From VRUE01 sp963774405 (GTDB lineage Bacteria; Actinomycetota; Thermoleophilia; Solirubrobacterales; 70-9): 64,000 nucleotides of DNA. Under the pieces are notes generated by a model. It was not told where the DNA came from, ran no database searches, and was given only the letters and a program-made list of their open reading frames with translations. Positions 55,756-64,000 of this stretch are shown here, one piece after another. The stretch is taken from contig CAVZEV010000004.1 of the NCBI GenBank assembly GCA_963774405.1, positions 62,001-126,000 of the forward strand, given 5' to 3'. Every line of letters starts with the position of its first letter. Position 1 is the first letter of the stretch. The translations under genes were made by a program, and so were the position numbers.

Positions 55756-57486
55756 GTGAGGAAGCGCGGTCTCGTCCCCCTGCTCGCGACGCTCTGCATG
55801 CTGGCGATCTCGGCACCTGCCCAAGCCGCGATCGGCGATATCGATGGGCAGTCGTGCATCTCCAAGGAAGGCGTCGGCGGCTGTGCCGTGCTGCCGCAGC
55901 CGGACATGCTCGAAGACGCGCACGGCGTGGTCGTCTCCCCTGACGGCGCCGACGTTTACGTTGGCGCAGGAGCCGGCGTCGCTCATTTCCGTCGCGCCTT
56001 GGATGGTTCGCTGACCTACGCGAACTGCGTCGACGTCAGCAGCTCGGTGCTGAGCCAGTGCCCGACCGCGGCGCCGCCGGACGGTGCCAACTCCCTCTCC
56101 TTGAACGCGATCGACCTGGCGATCTCCCCGGACGGCAAATTCCTCTACGCGGTGTCCTGGTACAAAGCGCTGGACTGGTGGACACGCGACCCGAGCACCG
56201 GTGACCTCACCTGGGGTGGTTGTCGCGACGGCGCCTCGGACTCGGCGACCAACGGTCACTGCGGGACGGCGACAAAATTCTCGGAAGGCAACTTCCCGGC
56301 CGGGGCGATGCAATACAGCCACGGCATCTCGATAACTCCCGACGGGAAAACGATCTACATCGCCGATCAGACCGGCGGCCTGTTGCAGGCTCAGCGCAAC
56401 GTAACCACCGGTGTGCCGACCCCGACCGACTGCTTCAACACGGTCGGAAGTGCCCTGCCCGAATGCACGACGACGGCCGCCGACGTGCCGATGGCGCTGA
56501 CCTCGGTCGACGTGGCCTCGAACAGCCGCGACGTCTACGTGCGCTCGATCTCTCCGGCCGGGATCACCCAGTTCAGCCGCACGTCGGGGAGCAACACGTC
56601 GTTCATCAGTTGCGTCGCCGCCGGCTCGCCGAGCGCCTCCTGCGTGACCGCGGCTCCGTACCCGGTCTTCTCCTACTCGGGCTCGCTCGGGGTGGCGGGC
56701 AACACGCTCTTCTCGGAGGGCGGCAACTACGCCCCGGTGAGCGGCACCGTAGGTCGCTTCAACCGCCGCGCCAACGGCACCCTTGAATACGAAAGCTGCG
56801 CCACCACGGAATCCTCTCCGGGCCCGTGCTCGGTGCTGCCGGCGCAAACGCTGGAGGGCAGCATCGGCAGGCTCTTGGTCAGCCCCGACGCGAGCAGCGT
56901 CTACCTCCTCCAGGGTGGCACGGAAGAGCGCGCCCTCACCCGCCTCGATGGTTCCCTCGGGTTTGCCTCCTGCCTCAGCGATACGGGCGTGGCCGCCTGC
57001 TCGGCGCCGCCTCTACCGGCTGCATTCGGCAAGCCGTCGGGCCAGATGGTGCTCAGCCCCGATGGCAAGCAGATCTACCAGACCGCTGAAGACACGCTCA
57101 ACATCTACGACGTCGCCGGGCCGCCCAGTGTTTCGGTGAATCCTCCCGCTCCTCCCGGTGAAGGGCCACCGCCCGTGAAAATTGCCAAGCGCCCAAAGAT
57201 CCTCTCGGCCAAGCCCGGCAAGAAAGGCCGCTACATCGTCAAGGTCAAGGTCGGGCAGGCGGGAAAGATCACCGCGAAGCTGACCGGCAAGCTGAAGCCG
57301 AAGGGCAAGGCGGTCAAGCTCGGCAAGGTGGTGAGGAAGCGCGCCGCCAGGGCCGGTACCTACGCGCTGACGCTGAAGCCGCCGAAAGCGGCGCGCGAAG
57401 CAAAGGTCAAGGCGAAGCTCCTCGTGATCCTGGCGCCGAAGGGCTACGAGCCGGCGCAGGCGAGCAAAAGCTTCAGGCTGAGGTAG
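55756..57486 (+). CDS. Secreted beta-propeller protein with basic C-terminal tail
   Basis: 576 residues, GTG start. Signal peptide (LLATLCMLAISAPAQA). Repeated SPDGADVYV, SPDGKFLYAVSWYK, TPDGKTIYIADQ and SPDASSVYLL blades make a WD40/lactonase-like propeller with several Cys. The C-terminal 110 residues are Lys-rich and beta-type (KRPKILSAKPGKKGRYIVKV, GKITAKLTGKLKPKGKAVKL). Divergent from the RCC1 gene across about 100 bp. Function unknown. Confidence 0.85.
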   Translation: MRKRGLVPLLATLCMLAISAPAQAAIGDIDGQSCISKEGVGGCAVLPQPDMLEDAHGVVVSPDGADVYVGAGAGVAHFRRALDGSLTYANCVDVSSSVLSQCPTAAPPDGANSLSLNAIDLAISPDGKFLYAVSWYKALDWWTRDPSTGDLTWGGCRDGASDSATNGHCGTATKFSEGNFPAGAMQYSHGISITPDGKTIYIADQTGGLLQAQRNVTTGVPTPTDCFNTVGSALPECTTTAADVPMALTSVDVASNSRDVYVRSISPAGITQFSRTSGSNTSFISCVAAGSPSASCVTAAPYPVFSYSGSLGVAGNTLFSEGGNYAPVSGTVGRFNRRANGTLEYESCATTESSPGPCSVLPAQTLEGSIGRLLVSPDASSVYLLQGGTEERALTRLDGSLGFASCLSDTGVAACSAPPLPAAFGKPSGQMVLSPDGKQIYQTAEDTLNIYDVAGPPSVSVNPPAPPGEGPPPVKIAKRPKILSAKPGKKGRYIVKVKVGQAGKITAKLTGKLKPKGKAVKLGKVVRKRAARAGTYALTLKPPKAAREAKVKAKLLVILAPKGYEPAQASKSFRLR

Positions 57487-57523
57487 CCGCCGACCACTCC
57501 GTCTGCTTCAATCGGATCACCAG

Positions 57524-57727
57524 AGAAAGGAGGTGGTCCTAACTTGATTCACATGCTTAATGGGACTCTGGAGGTGCAGGGCCGCTAGGCGCCGCACTGT
57601 TTCGGGGCGCCCGGTGGAATCCACCCCGGGCACCGGCGAGCAGGGAATGCCGGGCTTTGTCCCACCCGGACGCTGCTTTCCTGCTCGTTCAAGCACCTCG
57701 CCAGGGCCGCCTTCGGGCGGCCCTGGC
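57524..57727 (+). ncRNA. Candidate structured RNA/leader with extended anti-SD complement
   Basis: AGAAAGGAGGTGGTCC (57524-57539) complements essentially the whole 16S 3' tail. It precedes a 15-codon ORF (TTG at 57544 to TAG at 57588, MIHMLNGTLEVQGR) and is followed by a hairpin at 57607-57630 (AAT loop, two-base bulge) and a 12-bp stem-loop with a TTCG loop at 57700-57727 with GCTTTCG after it, a good terminator. The VOC gene starts 22 bp beyond. No known RNA family is recognised. Confidence 0.5.
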
Positions 57728-57749
57728 GCTTTCGACGACCGGAGGAACC

Positions 57750-58118
57750 GTGATCACCAAGACCGACTTCATAGGCATCCCCTCGACCGACGCCGAGCGC
57801 TCGCGGCGCTTCTATATAGAGACGCTGGGCCTGCGCCCGGACGAGCGCGGCCGCTTCGAATTCTGGGCGGGGGAGACCTGCTTCGCGATCTGGGAGCCGG
57901 GCAAGATGGGCAGGGAGTTCGCGCCGCAGAAAAACGCCCACCCGGCGCTGCACGTCGAGGACATCGCCGCGGCGCGGGCGGGGCTCGAGGCCAAGGGGGT
58001 CGAGTTCGACGGCGAGACCTTCGACACCGGCGTCTGCCAGATGGCCTTCTTCACCGACCCCGACGGCAACGACCTGATGCTGCACCACCGCTACGCGCCC
58101 TACGGCGACCCGGAGTAG
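57750..58118 (+). CDS. VOC-family protein
   Basis: 122 residues from the GTG at 57750 with a GGAGGA ribosome site. Typical fold: TKTDFIGIPSTDAERSRRFY, ETLGLRPDERGRFEFWAGET, CQMAFFTDPDGNDLMLHHRY. Metal-binding positions present at both ends. First in a run with a PNPOx-like gene; the TAG is followed within 2 bp. Confidence 0.88.
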   Translation: MITKTDFIGIPSTDAERSRRFYIETLGLRPDERGRFEFWAGETCFAIWEPGKMGREFAPQKNAHPALHVEDIAAARAGLEAKGVEFDGETFDTGVCQMAFFTDPDGNDLMLHHRYAPYGDPE

Positions 58119-58120
58119 CC

Positions 58121-58798
58121 GTGCAGACGCCGCGAACGAAGCTGCGCCGCAAGCCGAAGCGGGGCTCGCACGAGCGCGAGGTGATCGAGGCGATCTTCGA
58201 CGAGGCGCTGGTCTCCCACCTCGGCCTGATCGACGACGGCCTGCCGGTGGTGATCCCGACCCTGCACGTGCGAGTCGGGTCCAAGGTCTACCTGCACGGC
58301 TCGGCCGCCAGCCGTGCGCTGCGCCAGTCCGAGGGGGCCGAGGTCTGCCTCACCGCCACCCTCGTCGACGGCCTGGTGCTTGCCCGAGCCGCGATGCACC
58401 ACTCGGCCAACTACCGCTCGGCGATGCTCTTCGGCGAAGGCCGGCTGGTCGACGACGAGGAGGAGAAGATCGCCGTGCTCGAGGCGCTGGTGGAAAAGAT
58501 CGTGCCCGGGCGCTGGGGCGACGCGCGCGTCCCCAACGCCAAGGAGCTGCGCGCGACCTCGCTCGTGCGCGTGCCGCTGCACGAGGCCTCGGCCAAGATC
58601 CGCACCGGGCCGCCGATCGACGACGCCGAGGACATGGAGCTGCCGGTCTGGGCCGGGGTGGTCGGCCCGCGCACGGTCGCCGAGCCGCCCGAGCCCGACG
58701 CGATGCTCGCGGCCGGCATCGAGCCGCCCGAGTACCTGGGCGAGCTGTTGCGCGACCGGGCAGGGGCGGCGCCCGGCGGGTCGAACCAGCCAGCATGA
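58121..58798 (+). CDS. Pyridoxamine 5'-phosphate oxidase-like FMN-binding protein
   Basis: 225 residues (GTG start). FMN-binding split-barrel features: SHLGLIDDGLPVVIPTLHVR, VYLHGSAASRALRQSEGAEV, LARAAMHHSANYRSAMLFGE. Resembles the COG3467-type nitroimidazole-resistance/PNPOx-like proteins. Overlaps the downstream membrane gene by 4 bp. Confidence 0.88.
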   Translation: MQTPRTKLRRKPKRGSHEREVIEAIFDEALVSHLGLIDDGLPVVIPTLHVRVGSKVYLHGSAASRALRQSEGAEVCLTATLVDGLVLARAAMHHSANYRSAMLFGEGRLVDDEEEKIAVLEALVEKIVPGRWGDARVPNAKELRATSLVRVPLHEASAKIRTGPPIDDAEDMELPVWAGVVGPRTVAEPPEPDAMLAAGIEPPEYLGELLRDRAGAAPGGSNQPA

Positions 58799-59517
58799 AC
58801 AGAAAGCTCGATGTAGGCGGCACCCTCAGTCAGGTCTTCTCCACCTATGGCCAGCAGGCCGGCGTGCTTCTGCCGCTTGCCTTCGGCCTCTACCTGCTGG
58901 TGGCGATCGTCACCGGCCTCTTTGCCGGCAACTTCCTGCTCGGGCTGATCGCGATCGGCGTCGGCGTGATCGCGGGGACGCTCTACCAGGGCATGGTGGT
59001 GAGCCTCGTCCGCGACGTCCAGGACGGCCGCCGCGACTCCTCGGTCGGCCAGTTGGTCGAAGAGACCTGGCCGGTGGTCCTGCCGCTGATCGGCGCCGGC
59101 ATCCTCGCCGGCATCGGCATCGCGATCGGCCTGATCATCCTCATCGTCCCGGGCCTGATCCTGCTGACGATCTGGTCGGTGATCGCGCCCGTGATCGTGG
59201 TCGAGCGCAGCGGCGCGATCGACGCCTTCGGCCGCTCCCGCGCCCTGGTCAAGGGCAACGGCTGGCAGGTCTTCGGCGTCATCTTCGTCGTCTTCCTGAT
59301 CTCCGGAATCGCCAGCTTCGTGCTGCAGGCGATCGGGGTCGGCATCTCCGACACCTTCCTCATGCGGGCGCTCTTCAGCCTGATCGCCTCGACCCTGACC
59401 GCGCCGATCGGCGCGCTCGCGGCCTCGACGATCTACTTCAACCTGATTGCGCTGAAGGGCTCGGAGCCGGCGGGAGACGCTCCGGGCGAGGCGCCGTTGC
59501 CGCCCGCGCCCGCCTAA
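58795..59517 (+). CDS. Glycerophosphoryl-diesterase membrane-domain-like protein
   Basis: 240 residues with about six helices (PLAFGLYLLVAIVTGLFAGN, LLGLIAIGVGVIAGTLYQG, IGIAIGLIILIVPGLILLTI, VFGVIFVVFLISGIASFVLQ). The GRSRALVKGNGWQVFGVIFV segment matches the glycerophosphoryl-diesterase membrane-domain family, which has no known enzymatic role on its own. Ends with a Pro-rich tail. Confidence 0.8.
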   Translation: MNRKLDVGGTLSQVFSTYGQQAGVLLPLAFGLYLLVAIVTGLFAGNFLLGLIAIGVGVIAGTLYQGMVVSLVRDVQDGRRDSSVGQLVEETWPVVLPLIGAGILAGIGIAIGLIILIVPGLILLTIWSVIAPVIVVERSGAIDAFGRSRALVKGNGWQVFGVIFVVFLISGIASFVLQAIGVGISDTFLMRALFSLIASTLTAPIGALAASTIYFNLIALKGSEPAGDAPGEAPLPPAPA

Positions 59518-59544
59518 CGGCGGAGTCTGAGAGCCAGATCACGG

Positions 59545-61085
59545 TTGGCTGACCAGCCGGCATGCGAGAATGACCCCGGTTTGACCGCGAACGGGGAATC
59601 CATCGAGCACCTCGACGTGCTGATCGTCGGCGCCGGGCTCTCCGGCGTCGGCGCCGCGCACCACCTGCAGGAGGCCTTCCCCGGCCGCAGCTACGCGATC
59701 CTCGAGGCGCGCGAGGAGCTGGGGGGAAGCTGGACCTCTTCCGCTATCCCGGCATCCGCTCGGACTCCGACATGCACACCCTGGGCTACCGCTTCAAGCC
59801 CTGGACCGCGGCGAAGTCGATCAGCGACGGCGAGGCGATCCTCGACTACGTGCGCGAGACGGCGCGCGAGGGCGGGATCGACGCCAAGATCCGCTTTCGC
59901 CACCGCGTCGTGCGGGCCGAGTGGTCGAGCGAGGAGGCGCTCTGGCGGGTCGAGGCCGAACGGGTCGAGACGGGCGAGAGCGTGCGGTTGACCTGCTCCT
60001 ACCTTTGGGTCTGCAGCGGCTACTACCGCTACGACGAAGGCTTCACCCCCGAGTTCCCCGGCGCTGAGGACTTCAAGGGAGAGATCGTCCACCCCCAGCA
60101 CTGGCCCGCCGAGCTCGACTACAGCGGCAAGCGGGTGGTCGTGATCGGCAGTGGCGCCACCGCCGTGACGCTGGTCCCGGCGATGGCCGAGCAGGCCGCC
60201 CACGTGACCATGCTGCAACGCTCGCCGACCTACATCGCCTCGCTGCCCGCCGAAGACCCGATCGCCAACGGGCTGCGCAAGCGCCTGCCCGAGAAGGCCG
60301 TCTACACGATCGTGCGCTGGAAGAACGTGCTGGTCCAGTCGCTCTTCTACCAACTCAGCCGCCGCCGCCCGAAGCTGGTCAAAAAGCTCGTGCGGCGCGG
60401 GGTCGAACGGGCGCTGCCGGCCGGCTACGACATCGACAAGCACTTCAAGCCGAAGTACAACCCCTGGGACCAGCGCATGTGCCTGGTCCCCAACGGCGAC
60501 CTCTTCAAGGCGATCCGCGACGGCAAGGCGACGGTCGTCACCGACACGATCGAGCGCTTCACCGAGGACGGGATCAGGCTCAATTCCGGCGAGCAGCTGG
60601 AGGCCGACGTGATCGTCACCGCGACCGGGCTCAACCTGCTCTTCCTCGGCGGCATGGAGCTGGTCGTCGACGGCGAGCCGGTCGACATCGCCAAGAAGAT
60701 GGCCTACAAGGGGATGATGCTGAGCGGCGTGCCCAACTGCGCCTTCACCGTCGGCTACACCAACGCCTCCTGGACGCTGAAGGCCGACCTCACCTCCGAA
60801 TACGTCTGCCGGGTGCTCGCCCACATGGATTCCCACGGCTACCGCAAAAGCGTGCCCGAGCTCTCCGACCCCAGCGTCACCGAGATGCCCCTGCTCGACT
60901 TCACCTCCGGCTACGTGCAGCGCTCGCTCCACGAATTCCCCAAACAGGGCTCGAAGGAGCCCTGGAAGCTGCGCCAGAACTACGTGCTCGACATCAGGAC
61001 GATCCGCCGCGGCCCGGTCGACGACGGCGCGATGCGCTTCTCCAACCCCGCTGCGGCGTCGAGCCGCGAGCAGGGCCCTGCTTAG
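59545..61085 (+). CDS. Baeyer-Villiger-type flavin monooxygenase, one frameshift
   Basis: About 513 codons. FAD motif VLIVGAGLSGVGAAHHLQEA, second dinucleotide motif VVVIGSGATAVTLVPAMAEQ, and the family fingerprint FKGEIVHPQHWP. The frame changes at about 59733: the expected SWDLFRYPGIRSDSDM is split, and adding one G restores it (length 2 modulo 3, the one net deletion in this window). Start is TTG at 59545 or 59581. Oxygenates ketones or S/N substrates; specific substrate unknown. Confidence 0.85.
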
Positions 61086-61108
61086 CTGCCGGACCACGCG
61101 GATTTGGT

Positions 61109-61152
61109 GAAGCGAGAGTTGACCCACCTGTAGGTGGGTGAAGTCTCGCTTC
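61109..61152. terminator. Nested bidirectional terminator hairpin
   Basis: Outer arms GAAGCGAGA/TCTCGCTTC (9 bp) enclose a CCCACCT-GT-AGGTGGG stem. It lies between convergent genes ending at 61085 and 61154, a typical shared terminator. Confidence 0.75.
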
Positions 61153-61153
61153 G

Positions 61154-61924
61154 TTACGGCAGGATCGCGACCGCGCGGCCGGGTGCCCCGCTGGCGACCT
61201 CGATCTTCAGCGGCAGGAAGACGAAGGAGGCGCCGCGGGGCGGCAGGCGGTCGAGGTTGGTCAGCCCCTCGATGAAGGCCATGCCGCGGCTGAGCCCGGC
61301 CCGGTGCACTTCGTTGCCCTCCTCGGCCGAGCCGATGCTGGGAGCGTCGATGCCGATCGTGGTGACGCCGCGCTCGTGCAGGAAGATCGCCGCGTCGGGC
61401 TCGGGCGCGGGCCAGGCGGGGCGGGATTGAAGCACCACCGGCTCGTGCAGGAAGGCGCGGCCCGCCTCGCCCTTTACGTAGTGCCTGGACCAGCCGGTCA
61501 GCAGCAGCACGACCTCGCCCGCCTCGAAGCGCCCGTGCTCGGCCTCCCAGGCCTCCAGGTGGGCGACGGTGATCGCCGGACTGGCGCCGTTCTCGGCTTC
61601 GCCGTCGAGGTGACGGACGTCGACGACCGCGGCCGGCCCGATCAGCTTCGAGAGGTCGATCGCCTCGGAGCTGTCTCCGTCCCGGAAGTAGTGGGAGGCC
61701 GCGTCGACGTGGGTACCGGCGTGCTCGTCGAGGATGAAGAAGTGGGTCACGTAGGGCCCGAGCGAGCAGGTGCAGGCGCCGGTCGGCAGCTCCTCCTCGT
61801 CGAACCAGCTCCAGTTCTTGTGCGCGAACGGCATGTGCTCCGGCCAGGTCACCGGCAGGTGCTCGGAGAGCATCACCGAGAGGTCGACGATCTTCTCGGC
61901 TGTGGCGTCGATCGGGGGCATCAT
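61154..61924 (-). CDS. Cyclase-family metal hydrolase
   Basis: About 256 residues starting at one of two ATGs (61924 or 61921). The signature DEHAGTHVDAASHYF is the H-x-G-T-H-x-D metal motif of the cyclase/kynurenine formamidase superfamily. Other features: VVDVRHLDG, GEVVLLLTGWSRHY and TTIGIDAPSIGS. Likely hydrolyses a cyclic or formamide substrate. ATG overlaps the stop of the upstream coiled-coil protein gene. Confidence 0.9.
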   Translation of the reverse strand: MMPPIDATAEKIVDLSVMLSEHLPVTWPEHMPFAHKNWSWFDEEELPTGACTCSLGPYVTHFFILDEHAGTHVDAASHYFRDGDSSEAIDLSKLIGPAAVVDVRHLDGEAENGASPAITVAHLEAWEAEHGRFEAGEVVLLLTGWSRHYVKGEAGRAFLHEPVVLQSRPAWPAPEPDAAIFLHERGVTTIGIDAPSIGSAEEGNEVHRAGLSRGMAFIEGLTNLDRLPPRGASFVFLPLKIEVASGAPGRAVAILP

Positions 61925-62493
61925 CGGCGTGGAGGCTGGGGCAGCGGTGCTTGCGTTCCGGCATGGCTGCGCAGCCCGCGCGCGGGGGCCACCGCACCGC
62001 GAGCTGCCGAGGAAGCGAATTCGGCCGTGTTGCAACCGTCGAACAGCGCCCAGCCGCTGACGAAGTCTTCGGGATAGGTGACGTCGAGAGCGGTGGTGGG
62101 GAACGTTTCCGGCGTCCCTTCGTTTTCGAACTGAAAGAGGTAGCCATAGGGCCCTTCGGGTTCGCCGTACTCGGTGAGAGGCGCCTCGAAGAGACAGCTG
62201 AGCGATGAGTTCACCTTGCCGATCGCGGTGGCCTGCGCGTTGATTGCGCCGCCCTGACCGGAGATCGCCTGGCCCTGGCTGTTCAGCTTCTGTTCCTGCG
62301 TCGCCAACTGGTTGCTCAGTGCGTTGATCGCTTTGCCCTGCGCCGCGATTGTTTTCTGCGCCTTGATCAGCGCCGTCGTCAGGGTGTTCACCCGGTGGCC
62401 GAGGCAGGCGACCTTGCACCTGGCCTGGGCGGCCGGGGCGAGCGCAAGTACCAAGGCAAACGCGGCGAGGGACGCCACCAGCAGCTTCTTCAT
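61921..62493 (-). CDS. Secreted coiled-coil protein
   Basis: 190 residues from the ATG at 62493. Signal peptide (LLVASLAAFALVLALAPAAQ). Residues about 30-95 form a heptad-type coiled coil rich in Gln, Ala, Asn (TALIKAQKTIAAQGKAINAL, LATQEQKLNSQGQAISGQGG). Two Cys early (CKVACLG), one at CLFEA and one at FDGCNTAE, then a Pro/Arg tail. No function known. Stop overlaps the cyclase gene ATG. Confidence 0.8.
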   Translation of the reverse strand: MKKLLVASLAAFALVLALAPAAQARCKVACLGHRVNTLTTALIKAQKTIAAQGKAINALSNQLATQEQKLNSQGQAISGQGGAINAQATAIGKVNSSLSCLFEAPLTEYGEPEGPYGYLFQFENEGTPETFPTTALDVTYPEDFVSGWALFDGCNTAEFASSAARGAVAPARGLRSHAGTQAPLPQPPRR

Positions 62494-62552
62494 CGACTCC
62501 TCCTTCGGCGCGCCGATCCGCGCCGGCTGTGTTGTCGGTCGTAATCTACGGT

Positions 62553-63428
62553 TTAGACCGGAGAATTTGATTCTTCGAGCCGCTCGGCGAGTCGGTTCAT
62601 GCCGCGCTCGCGTGCCGCGACGGCCGCCGCAGGCCAATCGGTCTCGCGATCGGCGGGCGGCTCGACCCCGGCGTCGCGCAGGGTGGCGATGTCCTTGAAG
62701 GCGCGCAGGTCGTCGGCGGCCTCGATCAGCGCCGCGCGCAGGGCGGGGCGGCGCTCGCGGATCGCGTTCTCGAGCACGCCCTCGAGCGAGCCGTGGCGGC
62801 GCAGCAGCTCGGCGGCGGTCTTGGGACCGACGCCCTTGGCGCCGGGCAGACCGTCGGAGGGGTCGCCGCGCAGGGCGATGAAGTCGGGAACGAGCGCGGG
62901 CGGGATCCCGTAGCGCTCCTCGACCTCCGCCGGCCCGACCGCTTCCGCCCCTCTGCCTTTGCCGCCGGTCTTCACATAGAGGACGGTGACCCGCTCGCCG
63001 GCGCACTGGTACATGTCGCGGTCGCCGGTCATCAGCAGGGCGTGGCCGCCGGCCTCGGCCTCGCGACGGGCGTAGGTGCCGAGCAGGTCGTCGGCCTCGA
63101 GGTCGTCGCTGCTCGCCACGGTCCAGCCGAAGGCGGCGAAGAAGTCGCGGGCGGCGGCGAACTGGGGCGCGAGGTCATCCGGCATCGCCGCCTCGCGCTC
63201 GGCGTGGTAGGCGGGGTAGAGCTCGGTCCGGTAGGAGGCCGCGTCCGGCCCGAAGCAGAGGACGACGGCCCGCGGCGCGTGCAGTTCGACCTCGCGCAGA
63301 ACCAGGTTGGCCGTGCCGAGCAGCGCGTTCACCGGCCTGCCATCCGCCCCCACAATCGAATCCGGCAGCGCATAAAACGCCCGAAAGAGCATCGAAGGCG
63401 TATCAACAACAAGCAGCGGCTCGGCCAC
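62553..63428 (-). CDS. 5'-3' exonuclease (FEN family)
   Basis: 291 residues, the stand-alone 5' nuclease domain related to the N-terminal part of DNA polymerase I. Metal and DNA-binding motifs: LLVVDTPSMLFRAFYALPDS, ASSDDLEADDLLGTYAR, LLMTGDRDMYQC, and the helix-hairpin-helix GAKGVGPKTAAELLRRHGSL. Processes RNA primers/flaps during replication and repair. ATG at 63428. Confidence 0.95.
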   Translation of the reverse strand: MAEPLLVVDTPSMLFRAFYALPDSIVGADGRPVNALLGTANLVLREVELHAPRAVVLCFGPDAASYRTELYPAYHAEREAAMPDDLAPQFAAARDFFAAFGWTVASSDDLEADDLLGTYARREAEAGGHALLMTGDRDMYQCAGERVTVLYVKTGGKGRGAEAVGPAEVEERYGIPPALVPDFIALRGDPSDGLPGAKGVGPKTAAELLRRHGSLEGVLENAIRERRPALRAALIEAADDLRAFKDIATLRDAGVEPPADRETDWPAAAVAARERGMNRLAERLEESNSPV

Positions 63429-63523
63429 CCCCGCACCCTACGGGGGCCGACGGGCCGAAAGCGTGTCCATATGTCACGTTTGAGTCCCGTCGGCGGCGGG
63501 AGTTGGGGTACGGTCCGGGGTCG

Positions 63524-64000
63524 ATGGGGGATTTTGGGGGACCTCGCGTTGTGCCTGGCAGCCGCCGGCAGCTCGGCCTGCTCAACGCCGGGATCGCGCG
63601 AATCGCGGGGCTGGCGACGCGCGGCAAGCCGCCGCACATCTTCACCACCCTGGGCCGCCACCGAGGGCTCTTCCGTCGCTGGCTCTGGTTCGCCGGGGCG
63701 CTGATGCCGGGCGGCAAGCTGCCGCGCGAAGAGACCGAGCTGGTGATCCTGCGCGTGGCGCACAACACGGGCAGCGAGTACGAGTGGGTCCAGCACGAGC
63801 GGATCGGGGCGCGGGCCGGGCTCAGCGGCGAGGAGATCTCGCGGGTGCGAATCGGCCCCGACGCGCCCGGTTGGTCCGAGCGCCAGGGGCTGCTGCTGCG
63901 AGCGGCCGATGAGATGCACAACGGCGGCCGGATCGAGGACGAGCTCTGGGCGCGGCTGGCGCGCCACTACGACGACGTCCTCCTGATCGAGATCTGCATG
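63524..64000 (+). CDS. AhpD/carboxymuconolactone decarboxylase-like protein (partial)
   Basis: The 5' part (159 codons) of a gene leaving the window. From the ATG at 63524: RWLWFAGALMPGGKLPREET, ELVILRVAHNTGSEYEWVQH, ERIGARAGLSGEEISRVRIG, and a DELWARLARHYDDVLLIEI end. This is the AhpD-like fold, but the usual Cys-x-x-Cys redox motif is replaced by NTGSEYEW, so it may be a non-redox member. Confidence 0.85.
   Translation, partial: MGDFGGPRVVPGSRRQLGLLNAGIARIAGLATRGKPPHIFTTLGRHRGLFRRWLWFAGALMPGGKLPREETELVILRVAHNTGSEYEWVQHERIGARAGLSGEEISRVRIGPDAPGWSERQGLLLRAADEMHNGGRIEDELWARLARHYDDVLLIEICM

Noticed and set aside
57544..57588. The 14-residue ORF considered a conserved peptide such as PqqA or MftA
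   Set aside because: No Glu-Tyr, Val-Tyr or other precursor motif, and no maturase gene nearby.

Overview
The window is one contiguous piece of a high-GC genome (most genes look near 70% G+C). It best fits an actinobacterium of the Thermoleophilia/Solirubrobacterales type. This is inferred from GTG/TTG starts, extended Shine-Dalgarno sequences, NHL/RCC1/beta-propeller secreted proteins with basic C-terminal tails, and a sigma factor beside CU044_5270-like proteins. No ribosomal or other marker gene is present, so the placement is an inference. I found no CRISPR array, no transposase, no rRNA and no intact tRNA gene.

Layout. 1-2.5 kb: a NarL-type two-component pair and a small RibD_C-type reductase. 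2.5-8.8 kb: a flavoprotein, a secreted NHL protein, a SulP transporter, a VapBC-like pair and a membrane stress-type protein. 8.8-14.1 kb: a winged-helix regulator with a palindromic operator, a short ORF with a strong ribosome-binding site, then an SQR-like flavoprotein and ArsR regulator divergent from a DUF2892-like membrane protein and an MMPL exporter. 14.2-17 kb: a restriction-modification island (C5 methyltransferase, Vsr, candidate PD-(D/E)XK nuclease) with a tRNA-Met-like remnant beside it. 17-22.5 kb: an AAA ATPase, a membrane protein, a sulfatase with its formylglycine-generating enzyme, and a second toxin-antitoxin pair whose toxin is truncated. 22.5-26.2 kb: a secreted protein, then a frameshift-rich ECF sigma factor operon. 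26.2-31.5 kb: an operon of a solute-binding lipoprotein, a CPA2 antiporter and an APC permease, divergent from a second CPA2 antiporter. 31.5-36.3 kb: small enzymes (VOC, Mug), a Fic protein behind an AT-rich palindromic operator, a P450 divergent from AraC-VOC-DUF1801 across a perfect 19-bp inverted repeat. 36.4-44.2 kb: a large secreted metalloprotease, a second Fic protein, an AT-rich strip, a PLP enzyme, a membrane protein and an SGNH hydrolase. 44.3-49.5 kb: a large unknown protein, a secreted protein and an aldehyde dehydrogenase. 49.6-53.8 kb: a CHASE2 adenylate/guanylate cyclase divergent from an MFS transporter fused to a cyclic-nucleotide-binding domain, then two small proteins. 53.8-57.7 kb: RCC1 and beta-propeller secreted proteins, then a candidate structured RNA. 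57.7-64 kb: VOC, PNPOx-like, membrane and Baeyer-Villiger-type genes, a cyclase-family hydrolase, a coiled-coil secreted protein, a 5'-3' exonuclease and a partial AhpD-like gene.

How genes work together. The clearest functional pairs are sulfatase with FGE, cyclase with the cNMP-binding transporter, methyltransferase-Vsr-nuclease, the ArsR-SQR-like-DUF2892 set (probably sulfide or redox), and the SBP-antiporter-permease operon.

Caution on sequence quality. At least eleven genes are split by frameshifts, and ten of these have total lengths equal to 1 modulo 3, i.e. a net extra base. One gene carries a compensating deletion/insertion pair. I read this mainly as consensus indel error rather than gene decay. 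Frameshifted genes are therefore given with their full extent.
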